Assembly: GCA_011947345.1 (NCBI GenBank)
Contig: JAAVTG010000075.1
Coordinates: forward strand, 434,001 to 498,000
Direction: 5' to 3'
Length of the DNA: 64,000 nt
Source: Phytophthora quininea
Lineage: Eukaryota > Oomycota > Peronosporomycetes > Peronosporales > Peronosporaceae
In this document: one piece after another, positions 32,800 to 45,400 of the stretch
Layout of the letters: each line of letters opens with the position of its first letter
How positions within the stretch are numbered: position 1 is the first letter of the stretch
The notes under the pieces: generated by a model
The model's input: only the letters and a program-made list of their open reading frames with translations
Database searches by the model: none
Told to the model about the DNA's origin: nothing
Made by a program: the position numbers and the translations under genes

Positions 32800-33156
32800 T
32801 TCCGAACGCCATCGCCGCGAATGTTGTACTACATGTAGGCTACATGATGTAGCTAGCTAAGATGGCCCAACTTTACAAGGTTGGCTAATCATGGCGTTGC
32901 TCCAGCTGGTATTAGCAATTTTCTCCTCTTCTCCAGAGATGCATGCTCTCGCTGGTCGGAATGCAAGCCACGGTACCGAATATCCTCCGATGTGCCCAAA
33001 ACTTTCGCTTCGGTGGCGTGCAATCAACACTTTGACTAGCAAAGTCCACACGCTCATATCCCAACAGCCCTAAAGCCTCGTCGTCTCTTATCGTTGGCGT
33101 GCGTCAGTTCCAACATGTTAATTGGTGACCATCTTGAAGCCACGGTTCGCTAATCA
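32800..33156. other. Intergenic between divergent SET and phosphatase genes
   Basis: Bidirectional promoter region; only short frames on both strands. An initiator-like motif for the plus-strand gene lies at its right edge. Confidence 0.5.
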
Positions 33157-33171
33157 GTCATTCTCCTTCTT
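33157..33171 (+). promoter_or_regulatory. Oomycete initiator-like element
   Basis: GTCATTCTCCTTCTT, 25-39 nt before ATG 33196; TCATTY core followed by a pyrimidine-rich stretch. Confidence 0.45.
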
Positions 33172-33195
33172 GCCAGATAGAGGGCGACGTACGCC

Positions 33196-34616
33196 ATGGA
33201 CGTGGTCAAGACCGAGGCCGCGCGCATCCAGGAGCTGTCGCTGACGCCCAAGGACGACGCGCGGGCCTCCCCAAGCGCAAGCTGCAGGCGGCTCAAGCGC
33301 CCGACGAACTGGCGCTGGATGGGGGCGACATTCCTCAAGAGAGGAAGCGAGGCAAGCGAGCGCTCAGCTCGGGGCTGCTACGCAGGGACGGAGCGCTCGT
33401 GGAAGTGCAGGGGCTGCTGATAGTGGCCGAGCAGGTCGACCGCGCGCCGGAGAGCGGCCCGCCCGTGTTCCGGACGCTGGGATCGGTACGGAAACGTTGC
33501 AAGGAGATTGCTGACATAAGAGGAGCCATGGCTAAAGGTGTGCCTTGGTAGATTCAATGCGTGTTGGTGTGCAAAGGCGGCGGCTTGTTCCTGGAGACGG
33601 TGAGCAGTGACAGTCACCACACCATTGTGCTGGATGTGGACGCCATGGAGCTTGTACACGAGCCGTTGCAGCGAGACCGCAAGTTCCAGTTGAGTTATAC
33701 GACCACGGGGATGAGTTCCAGAGGAGGGAAATTGCGAGCGTCGTCCTACGTCTTCATGGCTTCCACCAAGGAGCAGTACAGCGCCTGGGTCAATGGCATT
33801 CTAGCGAGGAAAGCCACCAGCGCAGAGAGACACCAGGAAGCTGCAGCGGACGAGAAGGAGACGGGGGCTGAAGCAGGGTTGAGGGACGAGCATAAACAGC
33901 AGACGCAGCCGTCAATTGGGGAGTTTGTGTTTGCGTCTCCACCCAGGACCAAGCACTTTATCCTGATCCGACACGGCCACTACATCAATGCGCACGTTCC
34001 GCAGGTGGCCGACTCAGAGCAAGTGCTTTCGCAGATGGGCAGGCAGCAGGCTGGGCTTGCTGGCAAGTATCTGGGCAATATCCTGAGCCGAATCCCGACT
34101 CGACATTATGTTTCGATCTGCCATAGCGATATGACGCGCGCAGTGGAGACAGCAGCGATCATTGGGAATAACGTTGGGGAAGTCACGTTGAATGCTAGTC
34201 GACTGCTGCGAGAAGGCTGGCCGGGGATTCCATACTCGACAGAGTTCCCAGTGGGTGGGGAGGCTGCTGCTCGCACCAACAACGCCTTCAGCGCAGCGAT
34301 GCAGGAGCGAGGCCGACTCGACTCGGAGCGTATGGAGAAGGCCTTCAAAAAGTTCTTCTGTTCGGTGGGAGAAGCCCAGGAAGAGAACGAGGACGAGTCG
34401 TACTGCGTACTTGTCTGTCATGCCAATTTGATCCGGTTCTTCCTGTGTCGCGCGCTTGGCGTGGACCCGACAAGCACGTGGGGCCACTTCGAGATCAACC
34501 ACTGCGGCGTCACGCGCATCGACGTGTGTATCAACCGACCGATCAAGGTGGTGGCCGTGAACGAGACTGGACATCTGCCGCAGTCGCTTCTCACATCCAG
34601 CGAGGATCATTTGTGA
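33196..34616 (+). CDS. PH domain + histidine phosphatase (PGAM5-like) protein
   Basis: Exons 33196-33485 and 33552-34616 (66-nt intron ending CTTGGTAG). Residues 1-55 are basic and disordered (KRKLQAAQAP, QERKRGKRAL). A PH-like fold follows: LLIVAEQVDRAPE, then VLVCKGGGLFLETV, IVLDVDAMELVHE and YVFMASTKEQYSAWVNGILA, the last matching the PH C-terminal helix with its Trp. The histidine phosphatase domain starts HFILIRHGHYINAH (catalytic RHG) and has CHSDMTRAVETA, a Glu-rich loop and CVLVCHANLIRFFLC (second catalytic His); this layout is close to PGAM5-type Ser/Thr phosphatases. One C is missing near 33272. Fusion to PH suggests lipid-membrane recruitment, which is inference. Convergent with the AKR gene. 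Confidence 0.8.
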
Positions 34617-34727
34617 CGAAGGCAACGACAAGGGTCATCTATAAGCTGGCAATGGCTGGTGTTGGTATCGTCGACGTGTTAGAAACAAAGAGGCCACACG
34701 CCTAACTGAATGTTCACCCCCGTTGTT

Positions 34728-35552
34728 TTAGACTGCAGAGTTCGCGACGTGGTCCGTGCCGGAGAAAAAGTCCTCATTGAGAGCATCCAGTCTGGTCACT
34801 TGTTCATGCGTCAGCTTCACATCGGCCGCTTCCAAGTTCTCCTTCTGTCTCGCTTCATGCACCGACTTGGGCAGCGTCGTGTACCCTTTGGCCAGGTCCC
34901 AGGCCAGCAGCACTTGAGCAGGCGTAGCATCCACCACCTTGGCGATCTCGACCAGTCTCGGGTCGTCGATCTTCTTGGCGCGAGCCAGCGGCGAGAAGGC
35001 CTGCAGCAAGATGCCTTGCTCTTGGCAGTACTTGACCAGTGGCAGTCTGGTGTTCCACGGGTGCAGCTCGATCTGGTTCACGGCCGGCTTGACCCTCCAC
35101 GTCTGTGCCAATTTGGCCAGATGGGGCTCTCCGAAGTTGGACACGCCAATGTCCTTGAGCACGCCTTCCTTTTGGAGGTCTTCCAGCGCTCGCCAAGTGT
35201 CAGCTCGGAGCTGTGGGTCGAACGGTTGGTGCAGCAGGAACAGATCGATGTAGTCGCAGCCAATCAACTCATTGCTGGAGCGCGCTCCTTCGATAGCTTT
35301 GTCGTAGCCCCAGTGGAACTCACGCAGCTTGCTGGTGATGAAGATCTGCTCGCGAGGGATGCCCGAGGCCCGCACAGCACGCCCTACATCGGCCTCGTTC
35401 TCGTACAGACGCGCCGTGTCGATGTGGCGGTAGCCCAGACGCAGAGCCGTCAACACCGACTCGTAGGCTTCGTCTCCAGGCGCGCACTTGTATACGCCCA
35501 GGCCCAGCAGCGGCATCCGCGCGCCACTCGGCAGCGCCACCTGCGGCACCAT
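34728..35552 (-). CDS. Aldo-keto reductase
   Basis: 274 aa from ATG 35552 (MVPQVALPSGARMPLLGLGV); an in-frame ATG five codons earlier is possible. A TIM-barrel NAD(P)H-dependent carbonyl reductase with an intact tetrad: D and Y in IDTARLYENEADVG, K in ITSKLREFHWG, and H in LFLLHQPFD. DIGVSNFGEPHLAKL and NQIELHPWNT are also family signatures, and the C-terminal coenzyme motif LPKSVHEARQKEN is present. It resembles the 2,5-diketo-gluconate reductase/prostaglandin F synthase branch; the substrate cannot be told. The reading frame is uninterrupted. Divergent from the cathepsin gene, with 170 bp between start codons. Confidence 0.9.
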   Translation of the reverse strand: MVPQVALPSGARMPLLGLGVYKCAPGDEAYESVLTALRLGYRHIDTARLYENEADVGRAVRASGIPREQIFITSKLREFHWGYDKAIEGARSSNELIGCDYIDLFLLHQPFDPQLRADTWRALEDLQKEGVLKDIGVSNFGEPHLAKLAQTWRVKPAVNQIELHPWNTRLPLVKYCQEQGILLQAFSPLARAKKIDDPRLVEIAKVVDATPAQVLLAWDLAKGYTTLPKSVHEARQKENLEAADVKLTHEQVTRLDALNEDFFSGTDHVANSAV

Positions 35553-35678
35553 CTTGACAATGTGCAAAAATTCTGATTTCGATCGACAATTTCATCCAAT
35601 CCAAAGACGAATCAGACAATTCTGTTCAATCAAAATGCGAATCAGATAAACAGGCGAAGATCGACCCCTCTTCAACCG

Positions 35679-35696
35679 TCATTCAGCAACTTCTTC
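35679..35696 (+). promoter_or_regulatory. Oomycete initiator-like element of the cathepsin gene
   Basis: GTCATTCAGCAACTTCTT, 27-44 nt before ATG 35723; good match to TCATTYBNCAWTTT. Confidence 0.55.
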
Positions 35697-35722
35697 CCCA
35701 AGAGCTCAAGCTTCCGACGAAG

Positions 35723-37860
35723 ATGCGCGTGCTGTTGCTGCTGGCGGCAGTGGCCTCCGTCTCTGCGCTCCCCTTCGAAGAGCCAATCCGAGGCGGCGGA
35801 GGCTACGTGCGCAGCAGTGACCGCTCGCAGTCGCTGACGTCGCCGCGTCCCCACGAGTATCTGGACGTGGCCAAGCTGCCCAAGAACTTCGACTGGCGCA
35901 ATGTCAACGGCACGCGCTACGTGAGCATCAGCCGCAACCAGCACATCCCTCACTACTGTGGCTCCTGCTGGGCCTTCGGTACACACAATTCTTATTGTAT
36001 CATGTAATGTTTTATTGAAAACTAATGTTTTATTATGTGATAGCGGCGACGTCTGCACTTGCGGATCGCATCCACATTGCCAAGGACCGCAACTCCCGCA
36101 ACAAGTCGCCCGTGGAAGTGCACCGAGAGGTGGTGCTGTCTCCCAAGTGATCCTCAACTGTGACCAGAAGGACAGCGGCTGTCATGGAGGAGACCAATTG
36201 GAGGCCTACCGCTTCATTAAAGAGAAGGGTGTCCCAGAGGAGGGCTGTCAGCGATATGCTGCTACTGGCCATGACACGGGCAACACCTGCACCCCTCAGG
36301 ATATCTGCGAGAACTGTCTGCCGTCCAAGGGCTGCTTCCCGCAGAAGACGTACGACGCGTACTACGTGTCGGAGTACGGCACGACGCTGGGGAACAGCAA
36401 ATGATGGCCGAGATCTATGCTCGCGGCCCGATCGCCTGCAGCGTGGCGGTTACAAACGATTTTTAAAGTACTCAGGGGGAATCTTTGACGACAAGACCAA
36501 CAATACCGACGTGGACCACGCCATCTCGATCGTTGGGTGGGGAGAGGAGAACGGCGTGCCCTTCTGGGTGCTTCGCAACAGTTGGGGCAGCTTCTGGGGC
36601 GAGGATGGCTGGATGCGTCTTGTGAGAGGCGTCAACAACGTTGGAGTGGAAGGAGAGTGCGCGTTCGGAGTCCCCAAGGACGACGGATGGCCCACCCCAA
36701 TTACCCTTGAAGAGGAGGAAGAGGTTGTGGAAGATGAAAGTGAGTCGGTCGACTCAGCCCTGGGCGGCTGCCGTCAGAAGCTGCAGTTTGCTGGCGGAGA
36801 GCGCGTTATCTCTCCACTGCCGCACGAAACGATGGATCTTAAAGATCTCCCAAGGAATGGGACTGGCGCAACGTCAACGGCAAGAACTTCGTCACGTGGG
36901 ACAAGAACCAGCACATTCCGCAATACTGCGGTAGCTGCTGGGCCCAAGGGACGACAAGTGCTCTGTCGGATCGGATCTCCATTATGAGAAACGGTGAGCT
37001 GATGTTTCTTTACAGATCGATGGTGTTGTATCACTAACGGATATTTTTGTGCAGCTTCCTGGCCCGAGATTGCGCTGTCGCCGCAAGTACTGATCAACTG
37101 CCACGCTGGTGGCACCTGCAACGGTGGTAACCCTGGCTTGGTGTACGAGTACGCGCATCAGCATGGCATTCCGGACCAGACATGCCAAGCGTACCAAGCG
37201 AAGAATCTCGACTGCGATGCCTTCGCTATCTGCGAAACGTACGTTGATGAGCCACTGCTTCCTAGTGACGGGTGGCTTAATGACTGTTGTGATTCAGGTG
37301 CTGGCCGTCGAAGTCTTCGTTCACTCCTGGCGTTTGCGAGCCCATCAAGAAGTTCAACAAGTACTTTGTCTCGGAGTATGGATCGGTCAGCGGCGCGGAC
37401 CGTATGAAGGCGGAGATCTACAAGCGTGGGCCTATTGGCTGCGGTGTTCACGCCACAGAGAAGTTCGAGTCGTACTCGGGCGGGATCTACTCAGAGCACG
37501 TCATGTTCCCTATCATCAACCACGAGATCTCTGTTGCTGGCTGGGGATACGATGAGGAGACGGACACGGAATACTGTACGTTGTACACTGTGTTACTAGT
37601 GAGTGTCCATTAATTAACTTGTCTTGGTTTGAACAGGGATCGGCCGCAACTCGTGGGGCACATACTGGGGCGAGAATGGCTGGTTCCGCATTCAGATGCA
37701 CCACAACAATCTGGGCATCGAGCAGGACTGCGACTGGGGCGTGCCAATCCCCGACGGATCCAAACCTGCCGACTTCTCCGTGTCGATCGACTATCAAGGC
37801 CAAGATGACACGTTGGCCGCTACGGGACGTAACTTTCTTCACGTCGGCAATGGCTATTAA
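35723..37860 (+). CDS. Secreted cathepsin X/Z-like cysteine protease with two catalytic domains
   Basis: Exons 35723-35978, 36044-36993, 37055-37238, 37298-37575 and 37637-37860 (introns 59-65 nt). The signal peptide is [15 protein letters not shown]. Domain 1 has the active-site Cys in [12 protein letters not shown], His in [13 protein letters not shown] and Asn in [14 protein letters not shown]. An acidic linker ([16 protein letters not shown]) precedes domain 2: [12 protein letters not shown], Cys in [13 protein letters not shown], His in [13 protein letters not shown] and Asn in [14 protein letters not shown]. The HIP motif before CGSCW is the cathepsin X hallmark, and both triads are complete. 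Single-base losses in C, A and T runs near 36151, 36400, 36465 and 36850 break the raw frame. Likely secreted or vacuolar; in a pathogen it could act outside the cell, which is inference. Confidence 0.85.
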
Positions 37861-38005
37861 GTCGATCGATGAGCTGAGCTGACAGGCGAGTTGAAAGTGT
37901 TCATAAGTGCATTTGTGCGCAGTCAATTTGAAGTTGTTTTGCGTCTCTTGATGGACGTGCTCTACTGTGTCGAAGGGCCACAGCAAGATCATTCAATGGA
38001 CAGTC

Positions 38006-38821
38006 ATGGACATCCCCACCGATCGTTGTCGCCTGCTCACCGACGTGTTCAGCCGCTTGCTGCAGTTGCTGCTGGCGTTGGTGGGCATTTCCCTGCTCTG
38101 GATCAAGCGCAAACTTGAGTTCCCCATCCGCCCAGTTAAAGTGTGGGCCATGGACGTGAGTAAACAGTCTCTCGGCGCATTTTTCGTCCACGCCTGCAAC
38201 GTCGTCACCTCCATTTTGTTAGTCTCCAGCTCTTCTTCATCTTACGACGAGGTAGCATTTTAACTTTCCAGAAGGCCTTGAAGTTCTACTAACAATGTAG
38301 CAGTGCGGGGTATATCTGATCACATACGTTGTAGACACGACGTGGGAGGCTTCTTGACAATTGTGTTTTTACGAGCGATCGACTCGGTGGCTGCCCGACT
38401 CGGATATTTGGACGTCGCTCGATGTGGAGACTATGGCGATCCTCCTCAGATTCGAGTGTGGTGGGAGCAGTTCCTCGCCTTCTTGATGGCCATCACATTC
38501 ATGAAGGTTTTCAATTTGTTTGTGCTCTGGACGTTCTTCCCGGAAATCGCGGGTTTCGCCACGCGACTCTTTTCGTCGTTTGAACATCATCGACATTTGG
38601 AGCTGTCGGTTGTCATGTTGGTTGTGCCGGGATGCTGCAACGCGATACAGCTCTGGATCGTGGATTCGTACATCAAAAGCCAAAGCAAAGAGTTTCGGAT
38701 TTTGTCCCCAACGTCGTTTGAAAGGGAGAAGCAGTGGATACGACAAAATGCATTCGGCTATGTGCCTCCATCCAAGCCTTCGGTAGGCAACGACACTGTC
38801 AAGAGCGTGACCCCGCTATAA
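38006..38821 (+). CDS. STIMATE/TMEM110-like multi-pass membrane protein
   Basis: Exons 38006-38251 and 38304-38821 (52-nt intron, branch CTACTAAC). ATG 38006 gives MDIPTDRCRLLTDVFSRLL, a first helix LLQLLLALVGISLLW, then the family signature WAMDVSKQSLGAFFVHACNV. After the intron come CGVYLITYVVDTTWEA, a GDYGDPP motif and further helices LAFLMAITFMKVFNLFVLW and LSVVMLVVPGCCNAIQLWI. About four to five membrane spans. In animals STIMATE is an ER protein promoting STIM1-Orai coupling; related fungal and protist proteins are vacuolar/ER and uncharacterised. One T is missing near 38351. The cytosolic tail ends NDTVKSVTPL. Confidence 0.75.
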
Positions 38822-38882
38822 ACAAAAGTTGTTGAACATACTAGTAATTGACTTTGTCTTTCTACGACGATAACTTCTGCGC

Positions 38883-41800
38883 TTACACAGTGGGGTATCG
38901 ATCACGTTGCTGTTGCAGTTGAGCTCGTCTCTGCTCTATTAACTCGTCCACGGAGAGCGATGCCGCTTGCTGTGTGGCAGTCGACGTAGAAGATTTCGCT
39001 GAAGACTCCATTTTGTCATTGTATCCGCGGCTACTGCTGGAGCTGGTAGGAACCGTCGTAGGTGTAGCTTGGCTGCTACTCGACTCCTTCTGGATGGGTC
39101 TACCAGCTGTAGTAGCATTGCCAGCGTCAGCATTGCGCAGCGCAACGATAGAAGCGTTGACAAGTCTTTGAAGAGCATTGACTTCTCGAGCAAGCCATTT
39201 CGCAGGTTCTCCAAGTTTGTCAGCACCTCCTGCAGTTTGAAGCGTAGCATCAGAAGCCTCGCCGATGGCTGTTACCAGAGCTTTAATCTTCTGCTCCATG
39301 ATTGTCTGCACAGCTCGTCGTTCTTTCACAAGCGTCTCGCAACGTGCCTGGAGTTGTGACTGCTGGTCATCGGTTGTCGCTCTTGCCTGGAGTTGCTGGT
39401 TCTCCGACATTAACATTTCCAGCTTCCTCTGCAGACGCACCAGCTCTTGCTTGTCGCTAAACTGCTAGCCCCAGCCAAGTTCTTGGTGCGCGCTTCGAGC
39501 TCTACTTGCACTAGTTTATCTACTTTTTCACGCAATAGGAACTCGACCGAGACCTTCTCAGACTTCACTTCTTCTAGTTCCCTAGCCATGCGCTGGTGCT
39601 CCATCGTTTGTCCATCTACAAGCGTACGTAGCTCTTGAATTTTCTCTTCAGCAGACAAGAGGTGCGAACTACTACCAGCGTGGGCTAAATTGTTATTTCC
39701 GCTGCTGTAGTTGTTGTCGTTGATGATGACGGGGTCAACAGGGTGCGGTCGGAACTGTTTGTGTGTGATCAGCAGCTCAGGCGGAGTTTCTGCGGCCACT
39801 CTAGTAGCCACCGATGGTGCCACTGCACCCTGAGCGGCACCACCGCCCCAATCACCAAGAGCTTTGAGCAGTTCAGCATCAATTTTACCAGGCGAGCTGG
39901 CATTATGCTCCATTGCTACGCGCTGTAAGTGAATCAGGTGGGCTGTTTTCTCATCAAGCTTCTCTTCCAGCTCTTTCTGGTGACGATCGTAGGCGTCCAG
40001 TTCGTCTTGCAACGCGGTTATCTGTTCGTCTCGCTCATTTAACCGTTGTGTAAGAGCGATCATGATATCGCGCTGCTTAAGTAGCAACTGTTTGTAGCGA
40101 TCCACTTGGGCTTTCTCCTCCTCGATGGTTTCGCGTTCCTTTTCAAGGTCTGCCAGTCGACACTCGTATTCCTGTCGAATTCGATCCTGGTGTTCTTTCA
40201 GAGCGTCTTTGATAAGTGGGTCCTCGACGTTTAACACTTCTCCTTCTGCTCCGACAGCTACGCCAACGTTAGACAGTCGGCGCTGGTTGCTCATCATCAT
40301 CTGTGAAGTTAGCGCTGTAATTCGCTGCTCGAGGCGCTTCTTCTCCTCTTTTTCCCGCATGAACTCGCGCGAACGCTCCTCAAGCGCCCTAATTGCAGCC
40401 ATTTTATCCTCTTCAGCTCGACGCCGCTGCTCATCCAACTCTAATAATCTGCGTTTATCCACTACATTCCGTGATCGCTCTTCCAATTCGGCTCGCAGTC
40501 GCTTCAGCTCACGCTCATATTTACGCAGCAAGGATTTCTGATCGAGGTCTTCGTTTACCCGTGCCTCGTTTCTAATATGTTTAGCTCGGTTGGCGAATTT
40601 TAACGTTGAAAGCGACTCGGTCATTGCTTCGAGAGCAGGCGAGACCATCGCCATCATCGTCGTCTTGCAGTTCCCGCCTAACGAATCCTCTAGAATGCGT
40701 GTAAGTTTGCTGTCACGATATGGAATATGCTGCCGCCCACGCGCATCAGTCAGCGCCGAAATGACATTTCCAAGTGCCGACAGTGACTGATTGATCTTCT
40801 TACTCTCCTCCAAACGCTGTCCCTGTAGCACCCGAGAGACGAACGCGCTCTGAGCCTGCCAAATCCACGAGGTTGAGCTTCCCCACTTTGAAACTCTGTC
40901 GTACCATCGCTTCGAGTTTCGGGTGCAGTGCGGCGCCGTTCGCGCCATTGCCAGACTTCCCTCCAGCTGCCCCGTTTGGAGCTCCGCCGTGACGCGCTTG
41001 GTATGCATTCACTAGGCCCATAAACTCCTCCTGAGATACATCGTTACCTTTGGCGTCTACGTACGTTGTTTTACTCTGTTCGGCGATAATGATGAACACA
41101 GCATGGCTTCGAGATGACAGCTCATTCATCTTGGTGCTACCCGTAGCGCGCATTGCGCCGCCACGCTCCATCAGCCGTAAATCTCTTCTGGCGACCGCAC
41201 TACCCACTCCGAGAGACCTTCAACGAACACGCCCCGACGTTTATCTTCTCGAATGGTCAAGTTTGTGCGTTCAGGCTTAAGCAGATCTGAAATGGACTCG
41301 TTGTAAATCTGCAGATACGAAGCGCGAACGAGAAACCGACAACGAGCAGAAACATTCGCCTGGATGTGACAAAAGATCTGCTCGATGGCACGCGGGATAA
41401 TACCGCGCTCTTCCACACTGCCAGAGCCGCTGTTGAAACCCTCCATCGTATAGGTTTTCCCTGTTCCTGTTTGCCCATAGGCGAAGATAGTCGCGTTGTA
41501 TCCCTCCAGAGATGACTCTACCACTGCTTTTGCAGTGTTCTCGTAGACAACACTTTGAGTACATTGCTGGTCATACACGTGATCGAAGGAGAATACGTGA
41601 CTGCCGTATGCACCTGGCCCAGCCAGTTCGTTGTCACTGCCGCCGCCGTTGCTTCCGCCATACGCTAGTGCAGTTAGGTTTTCGGATACTGTCAGGACAT
41701 GGCCCTGTGGATCTACACTGATAACATTTTGAAAAGGTCGGTCGCCATGCAGCTCACGCGGGAGCGGCGGACGGACACGAATCACCACCTTAAAATTGCT

Positions 41801-42283
41801 GCCACGTTCCGCTCCATATCGACTCGAGTTGCTTGAAATGCTGTGCGGGAGATGAAGGTCGATCCCCAGGAAATTGTCTGACAGGTTTGATATCGTCTCC
41901 GTATCTTCACTACTTCGTGAGCCTCCACTGGAACTGTACGAGTTGGAAATGGCAGTTCTTTGGAGATACGCGGTTGCAGCGTTCACTGGTGGTGGTGGGG
42001 CATAGTACTGCTGTTGCTGGGATCGGCGCGTCGTGTTGCTGTGTGGAGAAGGAGTTCCATGCGGCGACGATCGCGCGCTACCTGACGGGGAGCCCGAATT
42101 TGAAGGCACGTTAATGCTCATACCTCCGGCGTACGGGTGTCCACCACGATTGCCATATCCACTAGCTGCACGAGGTGTGGTGCTTGGGCTCCTTGACTGA
42201 CGCAGCGACGCATTAAAGTCGCTGGTACTCTTCATTTGGACTGGCAGTCGCGCCCCTTGACCAGATAAAAGATTGTGGTCCAT
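38883..42283 (-). CDS. N-terminal-motor kinesin, family unassigned
   Basis: About 1130 aa from ATG 42283 and no intron. A Ser/Gly-rich leader of about 160 residues precedes the motor: [15 protein letters not shown]-loop [15 protein letters not shown], switch [12 protein letters not shown], switch [16 protein letters not shown] and the [35 protein letters not shown] block. An Ala/Gly/Asn-rich insert (about 40 residues, near 41020-40930) sits between switch I and switch II, longer than usual. A long coiled coil follows (about 40560-38940) and the tail is Ser/Thr-rich. Slips near 41172, 40826 and 39467 each change one base in a short run. A plus-end motor is expected from the N-terminal head; cargo unknown. 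The next gene on the same strand starts its 3' end 119 bp away. Confidence 0.85.
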
Positions 42284-42401
42284 GCCTAAGAAACGGACAA
42301 AGCAAACACACCGAGAAGAGAGCGCACAATAAATCTATTTCGTTCCAGATGAATGTACAGCATACCTGAGACCGAGGCCTTCGTCCAGCTGCACACACAC
42401 C

Positions 42402-45400
42402 TTAGCATCCCTTCAGAGTGAGAGACATCTTGATGTTCATTGCCGCCAACTCGTTGGCCAAGTAGCGGAACACGTAGGGCATTGCGACGGCGTGGCAGCC
42501 CTCGCCCGTTTGGCACACTGTACAGAACCACTGCGTCTTCGACTTCATGGCGATCGCGATATCGCCCTGGCCAGCAGTCTCGACCGTCGAGCGCTGTGTC
42601 GCGTTCGACAGCAGACTGCCGCAGTTTGCACACACGGTGGCAATGTGCTTGTCGGAACAGTTCATGAGACGGTCCTGCAGCAGGAAGGCACAGCCGTGGG
42701 CAAGCAGCGAATCGCGCTCCATCTCACCCAGACGGATACCTCCTCCCTTCTTACGACCCTTAACAGGCTGACGCGTCAGCGAGTTCATCGGGCCCGTAGC
42801 ACGCACTTGGCTCTTGTCGCTAACCATATGACGCAGACGCTGGTAGTACACAACACCAATGTAAATATCTGCCTGCATCAAGGTGCCTGAAATGCCCGAG
42901 TACAGCGGTTCGCTGCCCATGTAGTTGTAGCCGTGTTCTTGCAGCTGAGAACCAAAGTAGTCAATCACGCGGTCCTGTTCGCTGAACTTGAACGGCGTGG
43001 CATCCATGTACTTGCCCTTGAGCGCGCCCGTCTTGGCTGCCATCGACTCGATAAGCATACCAATAGTCATACGAGACGGGAAAGCGTGCGGGTTAATGAT
43101 GATATCAGGAGAAATGCCTGATTCCGAGAACGGCATGTTCTCCTGTGGCCACAAGATACTGCAGACACCCTTCTGTCCGTGACGTGAAGAGAACTTGTCA
43201 CCAATCGTCGGGTTACGGTTGAAGCGCAGCTTGATGCTGACCTTCGTGAACTCGGACGCTTGTGACGAGCTTCCGATCATGTTAATCTGGTCGATGATAG
43301 CGGGCTCCGATTCCTTGTGCTTCTGGAAAGACACCTCGCCAGTGGTATCATCGATCCAGGCCGCAATGGGGTCGCCCTTGTTCACTACCTGGCCAATGTG
43401 TGGGAAGCCATCGCGATCGAGCTGTGTCGAGAAGAACTCACCACTGCCGTCAGTCTTCACATTCGAGAAGTACTTCTTCGACAGTGCACTACCCTGCTTG
43501 CCGTTTGCGCCGATGTCTACGATAATCTGCTTGTACACTGAGGCGTGCCCGAAACCGCGCTCGTAGGACGATTTGTTGAGAATCATAGCGTCCTCCATAT
43601 CGAAACCAGTGTACGAGATCACAGCAACGACAGCGTTGGTACCCAGAGGGTATTCATCTAGCTGGTATTCGCGCAGACGCTCGTTCTGCACGATCGGGAT
43701 CTGGGGCGACTGGATACGGTACATCTTGTTGTCCGTGCGGTTCACAATGGAGTGGGCTGGCGTCCCCATGGTCTGTTTGGCCATCTGACACTGGTACATG
43801 TTACGAGGCGACTGGTTGTAGTCGGAGAAAGGTGTGAGCGACGCTACAAGTGACAGCATGTTGGTCGGCTTGATTTCCATGTGGGTGGTCGCTGGTCGGA
43901 TATCGTCCTTCGTGCAAGCGATGTCCATGAAGACTTGCTCCATCGGGCCAATGTATTCGACACGCTTTGTGTCCATTTGAATCACCGGACGAGACATACG
44001 TGCCGCGTCGGCCGACAGGAACAAGCCAGGGAATGGACCACCTCGCGTAGGCATAATGAGGCACACCTCCAAGTCAGCGACAACACCGTTAGCGTCGCGC
44101 TCCTTAGGGCTCTCCGCTGACTTCACCTTGCGCAAAACGTCCGCGATACGCTTGCACACTTCAGCAGGTGCACCCCAAGCACCTTGCCGTTCATCATCAC
44201 AGGGAGGTACGAGTACGGCACGATAAGGGCACCATCCGCATAGCCCGATGTGGGGATCATACCTAGACTAGCCAGGAACCGCGACAGCTGCACTTCTTGC
44301 TGCAGGTAATCGTCGGCCTTGAAAGCAGGATGCGATACTAGTTTACACTCCACAGCCAAGTGGTTTAGCAGACCACACGGGGATCCATCGGGCGTGTGCA
44401 CGGGGCACAAGAATCCCCAGGAATCGGGCAGTAGCTTACGCACAGCAGTCGTCTTCATTTCCGTGAAGAACTGGCCACGATGAACCGATCGGAAATGCGA
44501 GAAGTAACGGTAGTAGTTGAGCTTTTCAGCGACAATGGTATAACCCGCCACCTGCAGCAGGTCAAGACCACTTGACGAGCGCAGGTTACCTGTGTTCAGA
44601 AAATACGTCATGGCGTTGCCGATGTTAGGGGTGCGGTCCCACATCTTACGCAGGAAAACTTGATCCATAACGACGGTTCTCCTCTTGCTGGACGTCTCCT
44701 TGAGGATATTTGCGCGCATAGCCTGAAGCATCTCCTGCAGCTTCTCTTTAAAATCATCAGGTATAAGTGGCCAGGAGCAGCAGCTCGTGGTTCATCACGG
44801 AATCCGAATTGTCCTCTGGGACATCGCCCTTTGCAAACGCGTACAGCTTACGCAGCATGAGGCACAGCAGCTCCACTTTCTGTGTGCGTCCCTTTTCGCC
44901 CTTGGGGATGTGAACAAACAGATAATCGTCGAGAAGCTTGCTGCCGATCTCCACGTTACTCATAGATTCGTAGACGTAAGGCATCGCGAAGCGGAAGTGC
45001 TTGCCCAGGTAGGCCAACGCCTCATCGCGCGAATACAGCGAGAACTTCTTCGCTTCACGCAGAATCAACTCTACACGTGCCGACAAGTACGTGTTCTCGT
45101 GGTCTCCACGCAGCACACGCTCGTAGATCTCACGGTCCGTCAAAGGATACAGTGCCTTCAGCACAAGACCCACCGGGATCATAAACTCCTGTTTCTTCAC
45201 ACCAAAACGCACGGTAGCGTTACCGTCCTGCAGGTAGTGCAACGTCACTGTGACAGCGGATTGATCGCGCTTCACGCACTTCATAGTCACGGCCAGCTCC
45301 GTGTACAGGTCGCCACGGTTGGCGAACGCGCCACGACGCACCGCCATGATGTGGTGGCGACGCGGCATCTGCAGCAGACGCACACAGCGCTCGTTGCCGT

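Noticed and set aside
34710..35576. 288-codon plus-strand open frame
   Set aside because: Antisense to the aldo-keto reductase, whose catalytic tetrad is intact on the minus strand.
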